Part shown: positions 16,297-24,095 of the stretch, one piece after another | Position numbering within the stretch: the first letter of the stretch is position 1 | Layout: each line of letters opens with the position of its first letter | Assembly: GCF_900091565.1 (NCBI RefSeq) | Contig: NZ_FMCV01000010.1 | Span: forward strand, 1-64,000 | From: Micromonospora marina | GTDB taxonomy: Bacteria; Actinomycetota; Actinomycetes; Mycobacteriales; Micromonosporaceae | DNA length: 64,000 bases | Direction: 5' to 3' | Program-made: the position numbers and the translations under genes | The notes under the pieces: model-generated | What the model was told of the DNA's origin: nothing | Seen by the model: the letters and a program-made list of their open reading frames with translations, nothing else | Databases searched by the model: none

Positions 16297-16353
16297 CGAT
16301 CATGAAGTTGGCGGCGTGAACCGTCCGGTTCGTCCCGGCCAACTTCATGATCG
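16297..16353. repeat. GATCA-type intergenic hairpin repeat, copy 1
   Basis: CGATCATGAAGTTGGC (16297-16312) and its perfect 16-bp complement (16338-16353) around a 25-nt loop. It lies just past the Eis gene and could act as its terminator. Arms beginning GATCAtGaAGTT resemble those of the element at 57725-57771, suggesting a dispersed repeat family. Confidence 0.7.
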
Positions 16354-16397
16354 CGCGACCCCGGGCGCGGGTGGGTCGGGGACGGTACGGTCGGAGG

Positions 16398-16826
16398 ATG
16401 GGTGAGGCGGAGCGACGGCGACGGCGGCTGCGGCACCACGGTGAGGCCAGCACCCCGGCGGGGGCCGACGTACGGCATCACGGTGAGGCCAGCACCCCGG
16501 CGGGTACCGACAACACCGGCACCGGCGGGACCGCTGCCAGCACCGCCCCCGTACACGACGACGTGGCACCCCGGTCCGCGCGCGGTGGCCGTCCCGGCGA
16601 GCCGGAGCCCCGGGGACGCCGCGCCACCGCGCCCGCCGAGGAAGGCGAACGCGGGCTGCGCGGACTCGTCGGCTCCGGCTCGTCGCAGGTGAGCGTGACG
16701 GCCGCGCTGCGGGCACGCGACGCCGCCCGGCCCAGCGAGGACGATCTCGCCGAGGCCGAACAGCGGGTGGTGCTCATCCGCCGCAACTGGGTGCCGCGCG
16801 AGGAACTGCCCCGCAACGGGCGGTGA
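16398..16826 (+). CDS. hypothetical protein with duplicated N-terminal peptide
   Basis: A 142-residue basic, probably soluble protein from ATG at 16398 (MGEAERRRRRLRHHGE). The N-terminus contains a 14-residue tandem peptide repeat (RHHGEASTPAGADV / RHHGEASTPAGTDN) matching a 42-bp DNA repeat. The C-terminal ~55 residues (GLVGSGSSQVSVTAALRARD, then QRVVLIRRNWVPREELPR) look conserved and structured, with a helix and strand. Family unknown, but the composition suggests an actinobacterial conserved hypothetical. Convergent with rpiB. Confidence 0.65.
   Translation: MGEAERRRRRLRHHGEASTPAGADVRHHGEASTPAGTDNTGTGGTAASTAPVHDDVAPRSARGGRPGEPEPRGRRATAPAEEGERGLRGLVGSGSSQVSVTAALRARDAARPSEDDLAEAEQRVVLIRRNWVPREELPRNGR
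16431..16514 (+). repeat. 42-bp tandem repeat inside a coding region
   Basis: Two copies with period 42 (starting at 16431 and 16473), each containing CACGGTGAGGCCAGCACCCC with minor differences. They encode the duplicated RHHGEASTPAG peptide of the host gene; copy number may vary between strains. Confidence 0.7.
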
Positions 16827-16841
16827 CCCCCCGGCGTCCCG

Positions 16842-17312
16842 TCAGGCGGGCAGCTCGGGCAGCTTGCGGCTCTGCTCGTAGGCCGCCACCTGCTCGATGC
16901 GCCGGCTGTGCCGCGGGTTGCCGGAGAACGGCGTGGTGAGGAACGCCTCGACGAGCGCCGTCGCCTCGTCCAGCGTGTGCTGCCGGGCGCCGATCGCGAC
17001 GATGTTGGCGTCGTTGTGCTCGCGGGCGAGCTGGGCGGTGTCGACGTTCCAGGCCAGCGCCGCCCGGACCCCCGCCACCTTGTTCGAGGCGATCTGCTCG
17101 CCGTTGCCGGAGCCGCCGATCACCACGCCGAGGCTGCCCGGGTCACCGACCACCCGGTCACCGGTGTGCAGGCAGAACGCGGGGTAGTCGTCGTCCGGGT
17201 CGAAGGCGTGCGGCCCCACGTCGACCACCTCGTAGCCCTGCTTGGCCAGGTGGTTGGCGAGGTGCACCTTCAACTCGAAACCGGCGTGGTCGGATCCCAG
17301 GTAGACGCGCAT
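16842..17312 (-). CDS. rpiB: ribose-5-phosphate isomerase B
   Basis: A 156-residue RpiB/LacA-family isomerase interconverting ribose-5-phosphate and ribulose-5-phosphate in the pentose phosphate pathway. The N-terminal YLGSDHAGFELK, the GGSGNGEQIASNKVAGVRAA phosphate/anion-binding segment and HNDANIVAIGARQ are diagnostic. The actinobacterial type uses a Glu (here in GNGEQ) rather than the Cys of E. coli RpiB as the catalytic base. ATG start at 17312, standard length, single-gene unit. Confidence 0.94.
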   Translation of the reverse strand: MRVYLGSDHAGFELKVHLANHLAKQGYEVVDVGPHAFDPDDDYPAFCLHTGDRVVGDPGSLGVVIGGSGNGEQIASNKVAGVRAALAWNVDTAQLAREHNDANIVAIGARQHTLDEATALVEAFLTTPFSGNPRHSRRIEQVAAYEQSRKLPELPA

Positions 17313-17384
17313 ACCGCGCAGTCTGACAGGCCCGCCCCGCAGCCGGCGCGCGGGCGGCGGCTGCGAGGCGGATTCGTCACACGG

Positions 17385-18584
17385 TCAGTGCGGCAGCTCG
17401 GCCACGACCAGCCCGGCCCGCGCCTTCGGGGTGAACCACGTGCTCTTGCGCGGCATCTTCTCCCGGGCCAGGTTCACCGCGACGAAGTCGTCGACCGTCA
17501 CCGGCGCGACGAGCACCGCCAGCTCGGCCCGGCCGGCGTCGACCTCACCGACGAGCCAGCTCGCCGGATAGTCGCCGCCCACGTACGTGATCCGCTTGTC
17601 GCCCGGGTCGAGGCCCAGCGCGTCCCGCAGCAGCAGGCGTTCGACGAGCGCGTGGTCGAGGTTCTCCAGCCGGCCGGCGCCCACGTGCGGCAGCGTCACC
17701 GCGTACCCCCGGCCGCCGAGGTGGAGGTGCACGACGCCGCCGGTGGCCGGGACGTCGACCGGCCCGTCCACCGGGGTGATCTCCGCGCCGGCCGCGCGCA
17801 GCCGGTCGAGCAGCTCCTCCGGCGTGGTGGTCAGCTCGCTGACCAGCCGGTTGTAGGGCTGGATGGCGACCGACGCGGGTGTGGTGACCACCGCGAGGAA
17901 GCGCGGGAACCCGCCGGTCTGCGCGGCCAGGCTGCGGTGGTTGCCGTCCGCGACCACCAGCTCCCCGCCGCCTGCGAGTGCGGTCAGCCCGTCCTGCGCC
18001 GCGCCCGGGCCCAGCAGCCAGATCGCGTGCGTCCGGCCGGACTGGTCGACGTCGGTCGCGGCGGGCGCGCCGGCCGCGTCGGTCGCCGCAGCGAGCGCGG
18101 CGTGCAGCTCGTCGCCCTTGCCGGTCTGGAGCAGGAGTACGGGCGAGAGCAGGTGACCGAGCGCCTCGGCCAGGGCGACGCGCTCGCGTACCTTGGCGAT
18201 GAACACGTCCTCGTTACGGATCACCAGGCCCGGCTCGTCGGCGCGGGTGGAGATCTGGTCGGTGTCGACCATGGCCCACAGCCCGTACGCGCTCTCCTCG
18301 CCCGGCGCGCTGATCCGGTAGAGCACCACCACCTGCTCGGCCGGCGTGTAGCTGCCGTCCGCCTTCGCCTCGGCCAGGCGCGCCACCGCGTCGGGCAGTG
18401 CGTCGAGGAAGGACTTCCCGAGGCTGCCGGGCGCCCGGTGGGGCATCTCGATGCCCAGTGCGCTGTGCGGATTCGCCTCGACGATGGAGGTGATCTCCGC
18501 GTCGTCGGCGAACTCGTCGTAGTTCTGCGCGCCGGTGCCGCCAGTGGTGATCCAGGCCCGGGTGATCGGATGCACGACCGTCAT
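17385..18584 (-). CDS. DUF1015 family protein
   Basis: A 399-residue protein from ATG at 18584 (MTVVHPITRAWITTGG). The segment ELVVADGNHRSLAA, with an HR pair in a loop, together with NYDEFADDAEI near the start and YNRLVSELTTTPEELL, is characteristic of DUF1015. These proteins are widespread and uncharacterised; some occur next to serine or phosphoglycerate metabolism genes. It is cytosolic, with no membrane segment. An upstream in-frame GTG at 18632 would add 16 residues without a better ribosome site. No neighbour suggests a pathway. Confidence 0.85.
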   Translation of the reverse strand: MTVVHPITRAWITTGGTGAQNYDEFADDAEITSIVEANPHSALGIEMPHRAPGSLGKSFLDALPDAVARLAEAKADGSYTPAEQVVVLYRISAPGEESAYGLWAMVDTDQISTRADEPGLVIRNEDVFIAKVRERVALAEALGHLLSPVLLLQTGKGDELHAALAAATDAAGAPAATDVDQSGRTHAIWLLGPGAAQDGLTALAGGGELVVADGNHRSLAAQTGGFPRFLAVVTTPASVAIQPYNRLVSELTTTPEELLDRLRAAGAEITPVDGPVDVPATGGVVHLHLGGRGYAVTLPHVGAGRLENLDHALVERLLLRDALGLDPGDKRITYVGGDYPASWLVGEVDAGRAELAVLVAPVTVDDFVAVNLAREKMPRKSTWFTPKARAGLVVAELPH

Positions 18585-18648
18585 GCCCGCTGACGCTACC
18601 CGGGCCCCGATCCGCGCCGCCGCCGGACTCACCCGCTTACCACCAGAT

Positions 18649-18701
18649 GAAAGGGCCCCTTGTTAACGCCTCCGGTAGAGGAAGGGCCCCTTCTTAACAC
18701 C
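18649..18701. repeat. GGGCCC double-palindrome repeat, copy A
   Basis: Two AAGGGCCCCTT palindromes separated by about 31 bp containing GCCTCCGGTAGAGG, each followed by GTTAAC or CTTAAC. It is inverted relative to copies B (19168) and C (52755). It lies 15 bp past the stop of the small gene at 18716-19045. Confidence 0.85.
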
Positions 18702-18715
18702 GGGGGGCGGGCGGC

Positions 18716-19045
18716 TCAGGCGGTGGAGTTGCGGTGCCGGCCCGGAGCCGGGCGGCGCGCCGGCGGAGCGGGGCGGGGCCCGGCGTTGAGGCGTACCGTC
18801 GTCGTACCGACGGCGGAGCCGGGCCGCGACGGTCCGCGGCCCGGCCGGCCGGACTCGCCCGGCGGCGTCATCCGCGAGGTAGCCACCACCCGGGCCACGC
18901 CGACCACGATCGGCGGGGCCAGTAGGTCGGCCACCTCAGCCGGACCGGCCGGCCAGTCGCTCTCGATCACCGACCAGTACGTCGCACCGGAGTCCTCGGT
19001 CGCCTGCTGCGGCGCGTCGTCGGACATACGGCGGTGCTTGGCCAT
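18716..19045 (-). CDS. hypothetical protein flanked by inverted repeat copies
   Basis: A 109-residue soluble protein from ATG at 19045, preceded by GGAGG at 7 nt. The N-terminal half (YWSVIESDWPAGPAEVADLL, then VVGVARVV) is protein-like; the C-terminal third is Pro/Arg/Gly-rich and probably disordered. No family is recognised. The gene is bracketed by GGGCCC repeat copies A and B in opposite orientation, so the ~575-bp block has the layout of a small cassette, though no transposase is present. Confidence 0.55.
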   Translation of the reverse strand: MAKHRRMSDDAPQQATEDSGATYWSVIESDWPAGPAEVADLLAPPIVVGVARVVATSRMTPPGESGRPGRGPSRPGSAVGTTTVRLNAGPRPAPPARRPAPGRHRNSTA

Positions 19046-19111
19046 GGGAACGCCTCCAGGAGCTGCCGTGCTGCGACCCCGCGGGCCGTCGGCTGGGACA
19101 CCCGGTGAAAC

Positions 19112-19150
19112 GAGCCCCGCACCGGCCCGGTGACGGGCGGTGCGGGGCTC
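19112..19150 (-). terminator. terminator hairpin
   Basis: GAGCCCCGCACCG (19112-19124) and its 13-bp complement (19138-19150). It lies 78 bp downstream of the minus-strand nitroreductase-like gene and just upstream of the small gene at 19045. Confidence 0.6.
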
Positions 19151-19167
19151 GCCGCCGCGAGGGCTCG

Positions 19168-19223
19168 GGTGTTAAGAAGGGGCCCTTCCTCTACCGGAGG
19201 TGTTAAGAAGGGGCCCTTCCTTA
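19168..19223. repeat. GGGCCC double-palindrome repeat, copy B
   Basis: GGTGTTAAGAAGGGGCCCTT twice, separated by CCTCTACCGGA. It is the reverse complement of copy A with few mismatches and lies 4 bp past the stop of the nitroreductase-like gene (19228), so it may also help terminate transcription. Confidence 0.85.
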
Positions 19224-19227
19224 CCCC

Positions 19228-19851
19228 TCAGTCGAAGATGGGATCCTGCTCGCGGGTGCGCTTCAGCTCGTAGAAGCCGGGGGTGCCGGCGACGAGCAGC
19301 ACGCCGTCCCAGAGGCGGCCGGCCGCCTCGCCCTTCGGTGCCGGGGTGATCACCGGGCCGAAGAAGGCGACCTGCCGGCCGTCCGGACCCGGCGCGTGGA
19401 CCACCGGGGTGCCCACGTCGGTGCCGACCGGGCGCATGCCCGCCTCGTGGCTGGCCCGCAACGCCTCGTCGTACTGGGTGGACTCGGCCGCGTCGGCGAG
19501 CGCCGGGTCCAGGCCCACCTCGGTCAGCGCGCCCACCAGCATGTCCCGGCCCAGGCCCTCCTTGCCGAGGTGGATCCGGGTGCCCATCGCGGTGTAGAGC
19601 TTCGCCAGCGCCTCGGCGCCGTGCGCCTGCTCGACGGCGATGCACACCCGCACCGGGCCCCAGCCGTCGCGCATCAGGTCCCGGTAGTCCTCCGGCAGTT
19701 CCCGGCCGTCGTTGAGTACGGACAGGCTCATCACGTGGAACCGGATGTCGACGTCCCGGACCTGCTCGACCTCCAGCAGCCAACGGGAGGTGATCCACGC
19801 CCACGGGCACAGCGGGTCGAACCACATGTCCGCGGTGACACGTTCGGTCAC
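19228..19851 (-). CDS. DsbA-fold protein, mycothiol-dependent nitroreductase (Rv2466c) family
   Basis: A 207-residue thioredoxin/DsbA-fold protein resembling M. tuberculosis Rv2466c along its length (ADMWFDPLCPWAWITSRWLL, FHVMSLSVLN, WGPVRVCIAVEQAHG, FFGPV). Rv2466c uses a CPWC active site with mycothiol to reduce nitro compounds. Here the motif is CPWA: Cys15 is kept but the resolving Cys is Ala18, so the enzyme must work by a monothiol mechanism. ATG start at 19851. It is divergent from pepN. I recall CPWA forms in other actinomycetes, so this is probably a subfamily rather than a mutation. Confidence 0.85.
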   Translation of the reverse strand: MTERVTADMWFDPLCPWAWITSRWLLEVEQVRDVDIRFHVMSLSVLNDGRELPEDYRDLMRDGWGPVRVCIAVEQAHGAEALAKLYTAMGTRIHLGKEGLGRDMLVGALTEVGLDPALADAAESTQYDEALRASHEAGMRPVGTDVGTPVVHAPGPDGRQVAFFGPVITPAPKGEAAGRLWDGVLLVAGTPGFYELKRTREQDPIFD

Positions 19852-20069
19852 GGTGTTTTCCCTTCACGACATCGTCGCGCCGGGGACCCGGCGCGGTCAC
19901 CTCCGATCCTCACCCCGTACCCCGGCGCCCGGTACCGGAATGAGAGCGTGACCTCGACCACCGGGAGCGGTCGGTGCATGGAAGACTCGGTTCTCGACGG
20001 CCCGTCACGAGCGGCCGGGCAGAACCGGCGCCGTGGGGCGCGGCGAGACGAGTGGGATGGAGACGAACA

Positions 20070-22625
20070 GTGCCGGGAGTGCGAAACCTGACCCAGGTCG
20101 AGGCGACCGAGCGGGCCCGCCTGCTCGAGGTAACCGGGTACGACATCAGCCTTGACCTGTCGACCGCGGTGCAGCCCACCGGTCGCACGTTCCGCTCGGT
20201 GACCGAGGTCCGGTTCCGCTGCGCCGAGCCGGGGGCGACCACGTTCATCGAGACAGCCGCCGAATCGGTGCGGTCGGCCACGCTCAACGGCGAGCCGGTG
20301 GACCTGTCCGGCTGGTCCGCCGAGAAGGGACTGACGCTCAGCGGCCTGGCCGCCGAGAACGTGCTGGTGGTCGACGCGGACTTCGGCTACTCCAACAGCG
20401 GCCAGGGCCTGCACCGGACCGTCGACCCGGTGGACGGTGAGACCTACCTCTACAGCCAGTTCGAGACCGCCGACGCGCAGAAGGTCTACGCCTGCTTCGA
20501 CCAGCCCGACCTGAAGAGCGTCTACACCTGGCACGCCACCGTCCCCGACCACTGGCGGGTCGTGTCGAACATGCCGGTGGCCCGCGAGGAGGCCACCGGT
20601 GAGGGCCTGAAGACCGTGCACTTCACCGTCTCGGAGCGGATGAGCACCTACATCACCGCGCTCTGCGCCGGGCCGTACCACGAGGTGCGCCACACCTACG
20701 ACGGCATCGACATGGGCTACTTCTGCCGGGCCAGCATGGCCCCGCACATGGACGCCGACGACCTGCACCTGATCACCACGCAGGGCTTCGACTTCTTCCA
20801 CGAGAAGTTCGGCGTGCGCTACCCGCTGCCCAAGTACGACCAGCTCTGGGTGCCGGACTTCAACGCCGGCGCGATGGAGAACTTCGGCTGCGTCACGCAC
20901 GCCGAGTCGCACTACATCTTCCGCTCGCAGGTCACCGACTTCGAGTACGAGCAGCGCGCCAACACGATCCTGCACGAGCTGGCGCACATGTGGTTCGGTG
21001 ACCTCGTCACCATGCGCTGGTGGAACGACCTGTGGCTCAACGAGTCGTTCGCCGAGTGGGCCAGCCACTGGTGCAACACGCACGCCACCCGCTTCACCGA
21101 CGCCTGGACCACGTTCCTGTCGATCCGCAAGAACTGGGGTTACCGGCAGGACCAGCTCTCCTCCACCCACCCGGTCTACTGCGAGATGCCGGACCTGGAG
21201 GCCGTCGAGGTCAACTTCGACGGCATCACGTACGCCAAGGGCGCGAGCGTGCTCAAGCAGCTCGTCGCGTACGTGGGCGAGGGGCCGTTCCTGGCCGGCC
21301 TGCGCGCCTACTTCGGCAAGTACGCCTGGGGCAACGCCACCTTCGACGACCTGCTGTCCGAGCTGGAGACGGCCTCCGGCCGGGAGCTGCGCAAGTTCGC
21401 CGCCCAGTGGCTGGAGACCGCGCAGGTCAACACGTTGCGCCCGGAGGTGACCATCGGCGCCGACGGCACGTACGAGCGGGTGGTGGTCCGGCAGGAGGCG
21501 CCGTCGGCCTACCCGACGCTGCGTACCCACCGCATCGGCGTCGGCCTGTACGACCTCAGCGACGGCCGGCTGGTGCGCCGCGAGCTGATCGAGACGGACG
21601 TGACCGGCGAGCTGACCGAGCTGTCCGAGCTGCACGGCAGGCAGGCCGCCGACGTGCTGCTGCTCAACGACGAGGACCTCACGTACGCCAAGCTGCGGCT
21701 CGACGGGCGGTCGATGGCCACTGTGGTGCAGCACATCGCCGGCTTCGACTCGTCGCTGGCGCGGGCGCTGTGCTGGACCGCCGCCTGGGACATGACCCGC
21801 GACGCCGAGCTGTCGGCCCGCGACTACGTGGCGCTGGTGCTGGCCGGGCTGACCGCCGAGACCGACATCAACCTGGTCACGGCGACGCTGCGGCAGGCGA
21901 AGACGGCGCTCACCTTCTACGCCGACCCGGCGTGGGCGCCGACCGGCTGGGCCGACCTGTCCCGTACCGCGCGGACGGCGCTCGCGGCGGCCGAGCCGGG
22001 CAGCGGCTTCCAGCTCGCCTGGGCCCGGGCGTACGCCTCGTCGGCCCGCTCCGGCGAGGACCTGGCCACGCTGCGCGGCTGGCTGGACGGCAACGGGGTG
22101 CCGGAGGGGCTGACCGTCGACACGGAGCTGCGCTGGACGGTACTCCAGTCGCTGGTCGCCAACGGCGCTGCGGGTGCCGACGAGGTGGACGCGGAGCTGG
22201 CCGGCGACCGTACCGCCAGCGGCGAGCGGGAGGCCGCGTACGCGCACGCGCTCGTGCCGACCGTCGAGAACAAGGCCGCGGTGTGGGCGCTGCTCACCGG
22301 CCCGGACGCGCTGCCCAACTGGCGTAACCGGGCGCTGTTGCAGGGCTTCACCCACGCGGCGCAGGTCGAGCTGACCGCGCCCTACCGGGAGCGGTACTTC
22401 GCCACGGTGGACCAGGTGTGGGCGCAGCGCGACAGCGAGCCGGCGCAGGAGTTCGTGCAGCTCGCCTACCCGGCGTACCTGGTCGAGGAGGACACCGTCG
22501 CGGCCACCGACGCGTGGCTGGCCCGGGACGGCCGGCCGGCGTCGCTGCGGCGGCTGGTGGCCGAGGGCCGCGACGGCGTGGTCCGTGCGCTGAAGGCCCG
22601 GGAGCGGGACGCGCGCAGCGCCTGA
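20070..22625 (+). CDS. pepN: aminopeptidase N (M1 family zinc metallopeptidase)
   Basis: An 851-residue M1 aminopeptidase that removes N-terminal residues from peptides in the cytosol. The exopeptidase motif GAMENFG and the zinc site HELAH-x18-E are intact, followed by the catalytic Tyr region (NFDGITYAKGASVLKQL). The C-terminal ~400 residues form the ERAP1-like helical domain. The start is GTG at 20070 with GGAGA 7 nt upstream; the residues before it are low-complexity. Length matches actinobacterial PepN. A 20-bp perfect hairpin follows the stop. Confidence 0.96.
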   Translation: MPGVRNLTQVEATERARLLEVTGYDISLDLSTAVQPTGRTFRSVTEVRFRCAEPGATTFIETAAESVRSATLNGEPVDLSGWSAEKGLTLSGLAAENVLVVDADFGYSNSGQGLHRTVDPVDGETYLYSQFETADAQKVYACFDQPDLKSVYTWHATVPDHWRVVSNMPVAREEATGEGLKTVHFTVSERMSTYITALCAGPYHEVRHTYDGIDMGYFCRASMAPHMDADDLHLITTQGFDFFHEKFGVRYPLPKYDQLWVPDFNAGAMENFGCVTHAESHYIFRSQVTDFEYEQRANTILHELAHMWFGDLVTMRWWNDLWLNESFAEWASHWCNTHATRFTDAWTTFLSIRKNWGYRQDQLSSTHPVYCEMPDLEAVEVNFDGITYAKGASVLKQLVAYVGEGPFLAGLRAYFGKYAWGNATFDDLLSELETASGRELRKFAAQWLETAQVNTLRPEVTIGADGTYERVVVRQEAPSAYPTLRTHRIGVGLYDLSDGRLVRRELIETDVTGELTELSELHGRQAADVLLLNDEDLTYAKLRLDGRSMATVVQHIAGFDSSLARALCWTAAWDMTRDAELSARDYVALVLAGLTAETDINLVTATLRQAKTALTFYADPAWAPTGWADLSRTARTALAAAEPGSGFQLAWARAYASSARSGEDLATLRGWLDGNGVPEGLTVDTELRWTVLQSLVANGAAGADEVDAELAGDRTASGEREAAYAHALVPTVENKAAVWALLTGPDALPNWRNRALLQGFTHAAQVELTAPYRERYFATVDQVWAQRDSEPAQEFVQLAYPAYLVEEDTVAATDAWLARDGRPASLRRLVAEGRDGVVRALKARERDARSA

Positions 22626-22637
22626 ACAGGGGTACGG

Positions 22638-22683
22638 CGGCCGAGGGCCGGCGCGGGTGGCAGCCCGCGCCGGCCCTCGGCCG
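22638..22683 (+). terminator. terminator of pepN
   Basis: A 20-bp perfect inverted repeat, CGGCCGAGGGCCGGCGCGGG at 22638-22657 and its complement at 22664-22683, with a 6-nt loop, 13 nt after the pepN stop. Confidence 0.8.
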
Positions 22684-22710
22684 TTATCGTGTGCGGAGGA
22701 GGTGGACGTG

Positions 22711-23274
22711 ATGGCACAGCCGGTCTACGAGTGGCGGCCACCCGAGCGCGACTGGCGAGAGCAGGACCTGTACGACCTGCCCGAGGACGGTAACCGCTAC
22801 GAAATCATCGACGGGAGCCTGCATGTGACGCCACCTCCGGGGTTCGCTCACCAGGAGTTGGCGGACGATCTGCGCATGGCCCTCCGCCTCGCCGCGCCTC
22901 CCGGGTGGCGGGTCATCCGGGAAGCCGGCCTGCGCGCACCTGGCAGTAATCTCATTCCAGACATCAGCGTGGTCAAGCCGGACGCCCCCCGCGACGGCCT
23001 GTGGCTGCACGCGGCGGACGTGGCGCTGGTGGTGGAGGTGGAGTCGCCGAGCAGCCGGCGGCACGACCGCTTCACCAAGCCATCCGTCTACGCCGAGGCC
23101 GGCATCCCGCACTACTGGCGGGTGGAGCGGAGCGAATTCGGGCCGGTGGTCCACCGATACCAGCTGACCAAGGGCGTGCACTACGAATCGCTCGGCACGG
23201 TCGGGCCGGATGACCCCGTCCAGCTCGACGAGCCGTGGCCGATGCGCCTGGATCCCTCCGCCTGGCCCCGCTGA
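22711..23274 (+). CDS. Uma2 family endonuclease-like protein
   Basis: A 187-residue protein of the Uma2/DUF820 family with a restriction-endonuclease-like (PD-(D/E)XK) core. DLPEDGNRYEIIDGSLHVTP is the usual opening. NLIPDISVVKPD supplies the catalytic Asp, and ALVVEVESPSSRRHDRFTK supplies the E-x-E and following Lys. The start is ATG at 22711, 8 nt after GGAGGAGG. These proteins are abundant in actinobacteria and cyanobacteria, often in mobile or expanded families. Their biological role is unsettled. No partner gene is present. Confidence 0.85.
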   Translation: MAQPVYEWRPPERDWREQDLYDLPEDGNRYEIIDGSLHVTPPPGFAHQELADDLRMALRLAAPPGWRVIREAGLRAPGSNLIPDISVVKPDAPRDGLWLHAADVALVVEVESPSSRRHDRFTKPSVYAEAGIPHYWRVERSEFGPVVHRYQLTKGVHYESLGTVGPDDPVQLDEPWPMRLDPSAWPR

Positions 23275-23284
23275 GACGACGAGA

Positions 23285-23316
23285 AAGCCCGGCCCGCGTG
23301 AGCGCGGACCGGGCTT
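23285..23316. terminator. bidirectional terminator hairpin
   Basis: AAGCCCGG (23285-23292) with CCGGGCTT (23309-23316), and inner CCGCG/CGCGG. The hairpin lies between the convergent Uma2 and DUF5130 genes and could serve both. Confidence 0.7.
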
Positions 23317-23335
23317 CGTCGTGTGTGCGGGCGGA

Positions 23336-23749
23336 TCAGCCCTTGCCGGCGTGGCTGGCGAGCTGGTCGAGGCCCTGGATGATGCCGCCGGCCAGGTCGC
23401 CGCCGCCGAAGGAGGCCACCATGGAGAGCGCGGCCAGCTTGGCGTAGGTGTCCGGGATGCGCTTGCGCGCGTACTTGCCGGTGACGATCTCCAGCTGCCG
23501 CTGGTTGGGCGACACCGCGATCAGCACCGAGCGGTCCGGCTCGGCGAGCTGGCGGTGCAGCCGCTCGGCGTGTTCCCGGACCGGCTCGTCGAGGCCGCCG
23601 ACGTAGACCGAGAAGACCAGACCGGTGCCCTGGTCGGCGAGGCGCAGCGCCTCGTCGATGCGGAGCAGCTGGCGGGTCGAGAACGGTCCGTCCAGCACGT
23701 CGGGCGGGGTGCCCGTCCCCGTCGTGGGCCGCGCTTCACCAACGGTCAC
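23336..23749 (-). CDS. DUF5130 (TPM-like) protein
   Basis: A 137-residue soluble protein from GTG at 23749, chosen because GGAGG sits 6 nt upstream; a GTG at 23767 is the alternative. The motifs DEALRLADQGTGLVFSVYVG, SVLIAVSPNQRQLEIVTG and a Gly-rich C-terminal (FGGGDLAGGIIQGLDQL) match the DUF5130/TPM phosphatase-fold family of actinobacteria. It overlaps the upstream CtaJ-like gene by 14 bp, so the two are coupled. A link with respiratory complexes is suggested only by that neighbour. Confidence 0.8.
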   Translation of the reverse strand: MTVGEARPTTGTGTPPDVLDGPFSTRQLLRIDEALRLADQGTGLVFSVYVGGLDEPVREHAERLHRQLAEPDRSVLIAVSPNQRQLEIVTGKYARKRIPDTYAKLAALSMVASFGGGDLAGGIIQGLDQLASHAGKG

Positions 23750-24044
23750 TTGCGCCTCCGGTTCCACCGGCCGGCGCCTCCCGGCCGGCCTGCTCCTGCT
23801 TGCGGCTGGTCAACGCCGGCGCCTGTGCCCCGGCGGCCAGCGCCGTGCCGGCCGAGTCGGCCAGTTGCTCCGGGCGGCCCAGGAACCAGACCGGAGTGAA
23901 GTCGAAGGGCCGGCCCGGCCGGTAGCGCTTGGCGCCGCCACCGTTGCCGCGGCTGCCGACGGCCGCCAGGGCGGCGATCAGCAGCACCGCGGCGGCCGGG
24001 ATGCCGACGAAGACCACCAACGTCTCGGTAACAGACAATCCCAA
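23736..24044 (-). CDS. CtaJ-like accessory subunit of aa3 cytochrome oxidase (probable)
   Basis: A 102-residue membrane protein. The start is TTG at 24044 with GGGGG upstream (LGLSVTETLVVFVGIPAAAV). One N-terminal helix (about 8-29) is followed by KRYRPGRPFDFTPVWFLGRPE. The combination of a short SVTET helix and YRPG-x-P-x3-PVW resembles CtaJ, a small subunit of the actinobacterial bcc-aa3 supercomplex. The C-terminal ~40 residues are Ala/Gly-rich. It is translationally coupled to DUF5130. The assignment is from memory of the family pattern and should be checked by profile search. Confidence 0.55.
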   Translation of the reverse strand: MGLSVTETLVVFVGIPAAAVLLIAALAAVGSRGNGGGAKRYRPGRPFDFTPVWFLGRPEQLADSAGTALAAGAQAPALTSRKQEQAGREAPAGGTGGASDRW

Positions 24045-24095
24045 CGCCCCCAGGCGGAAAGAGAGACCAGGAATGGTGCGGGTCGGGTGGGCCGG

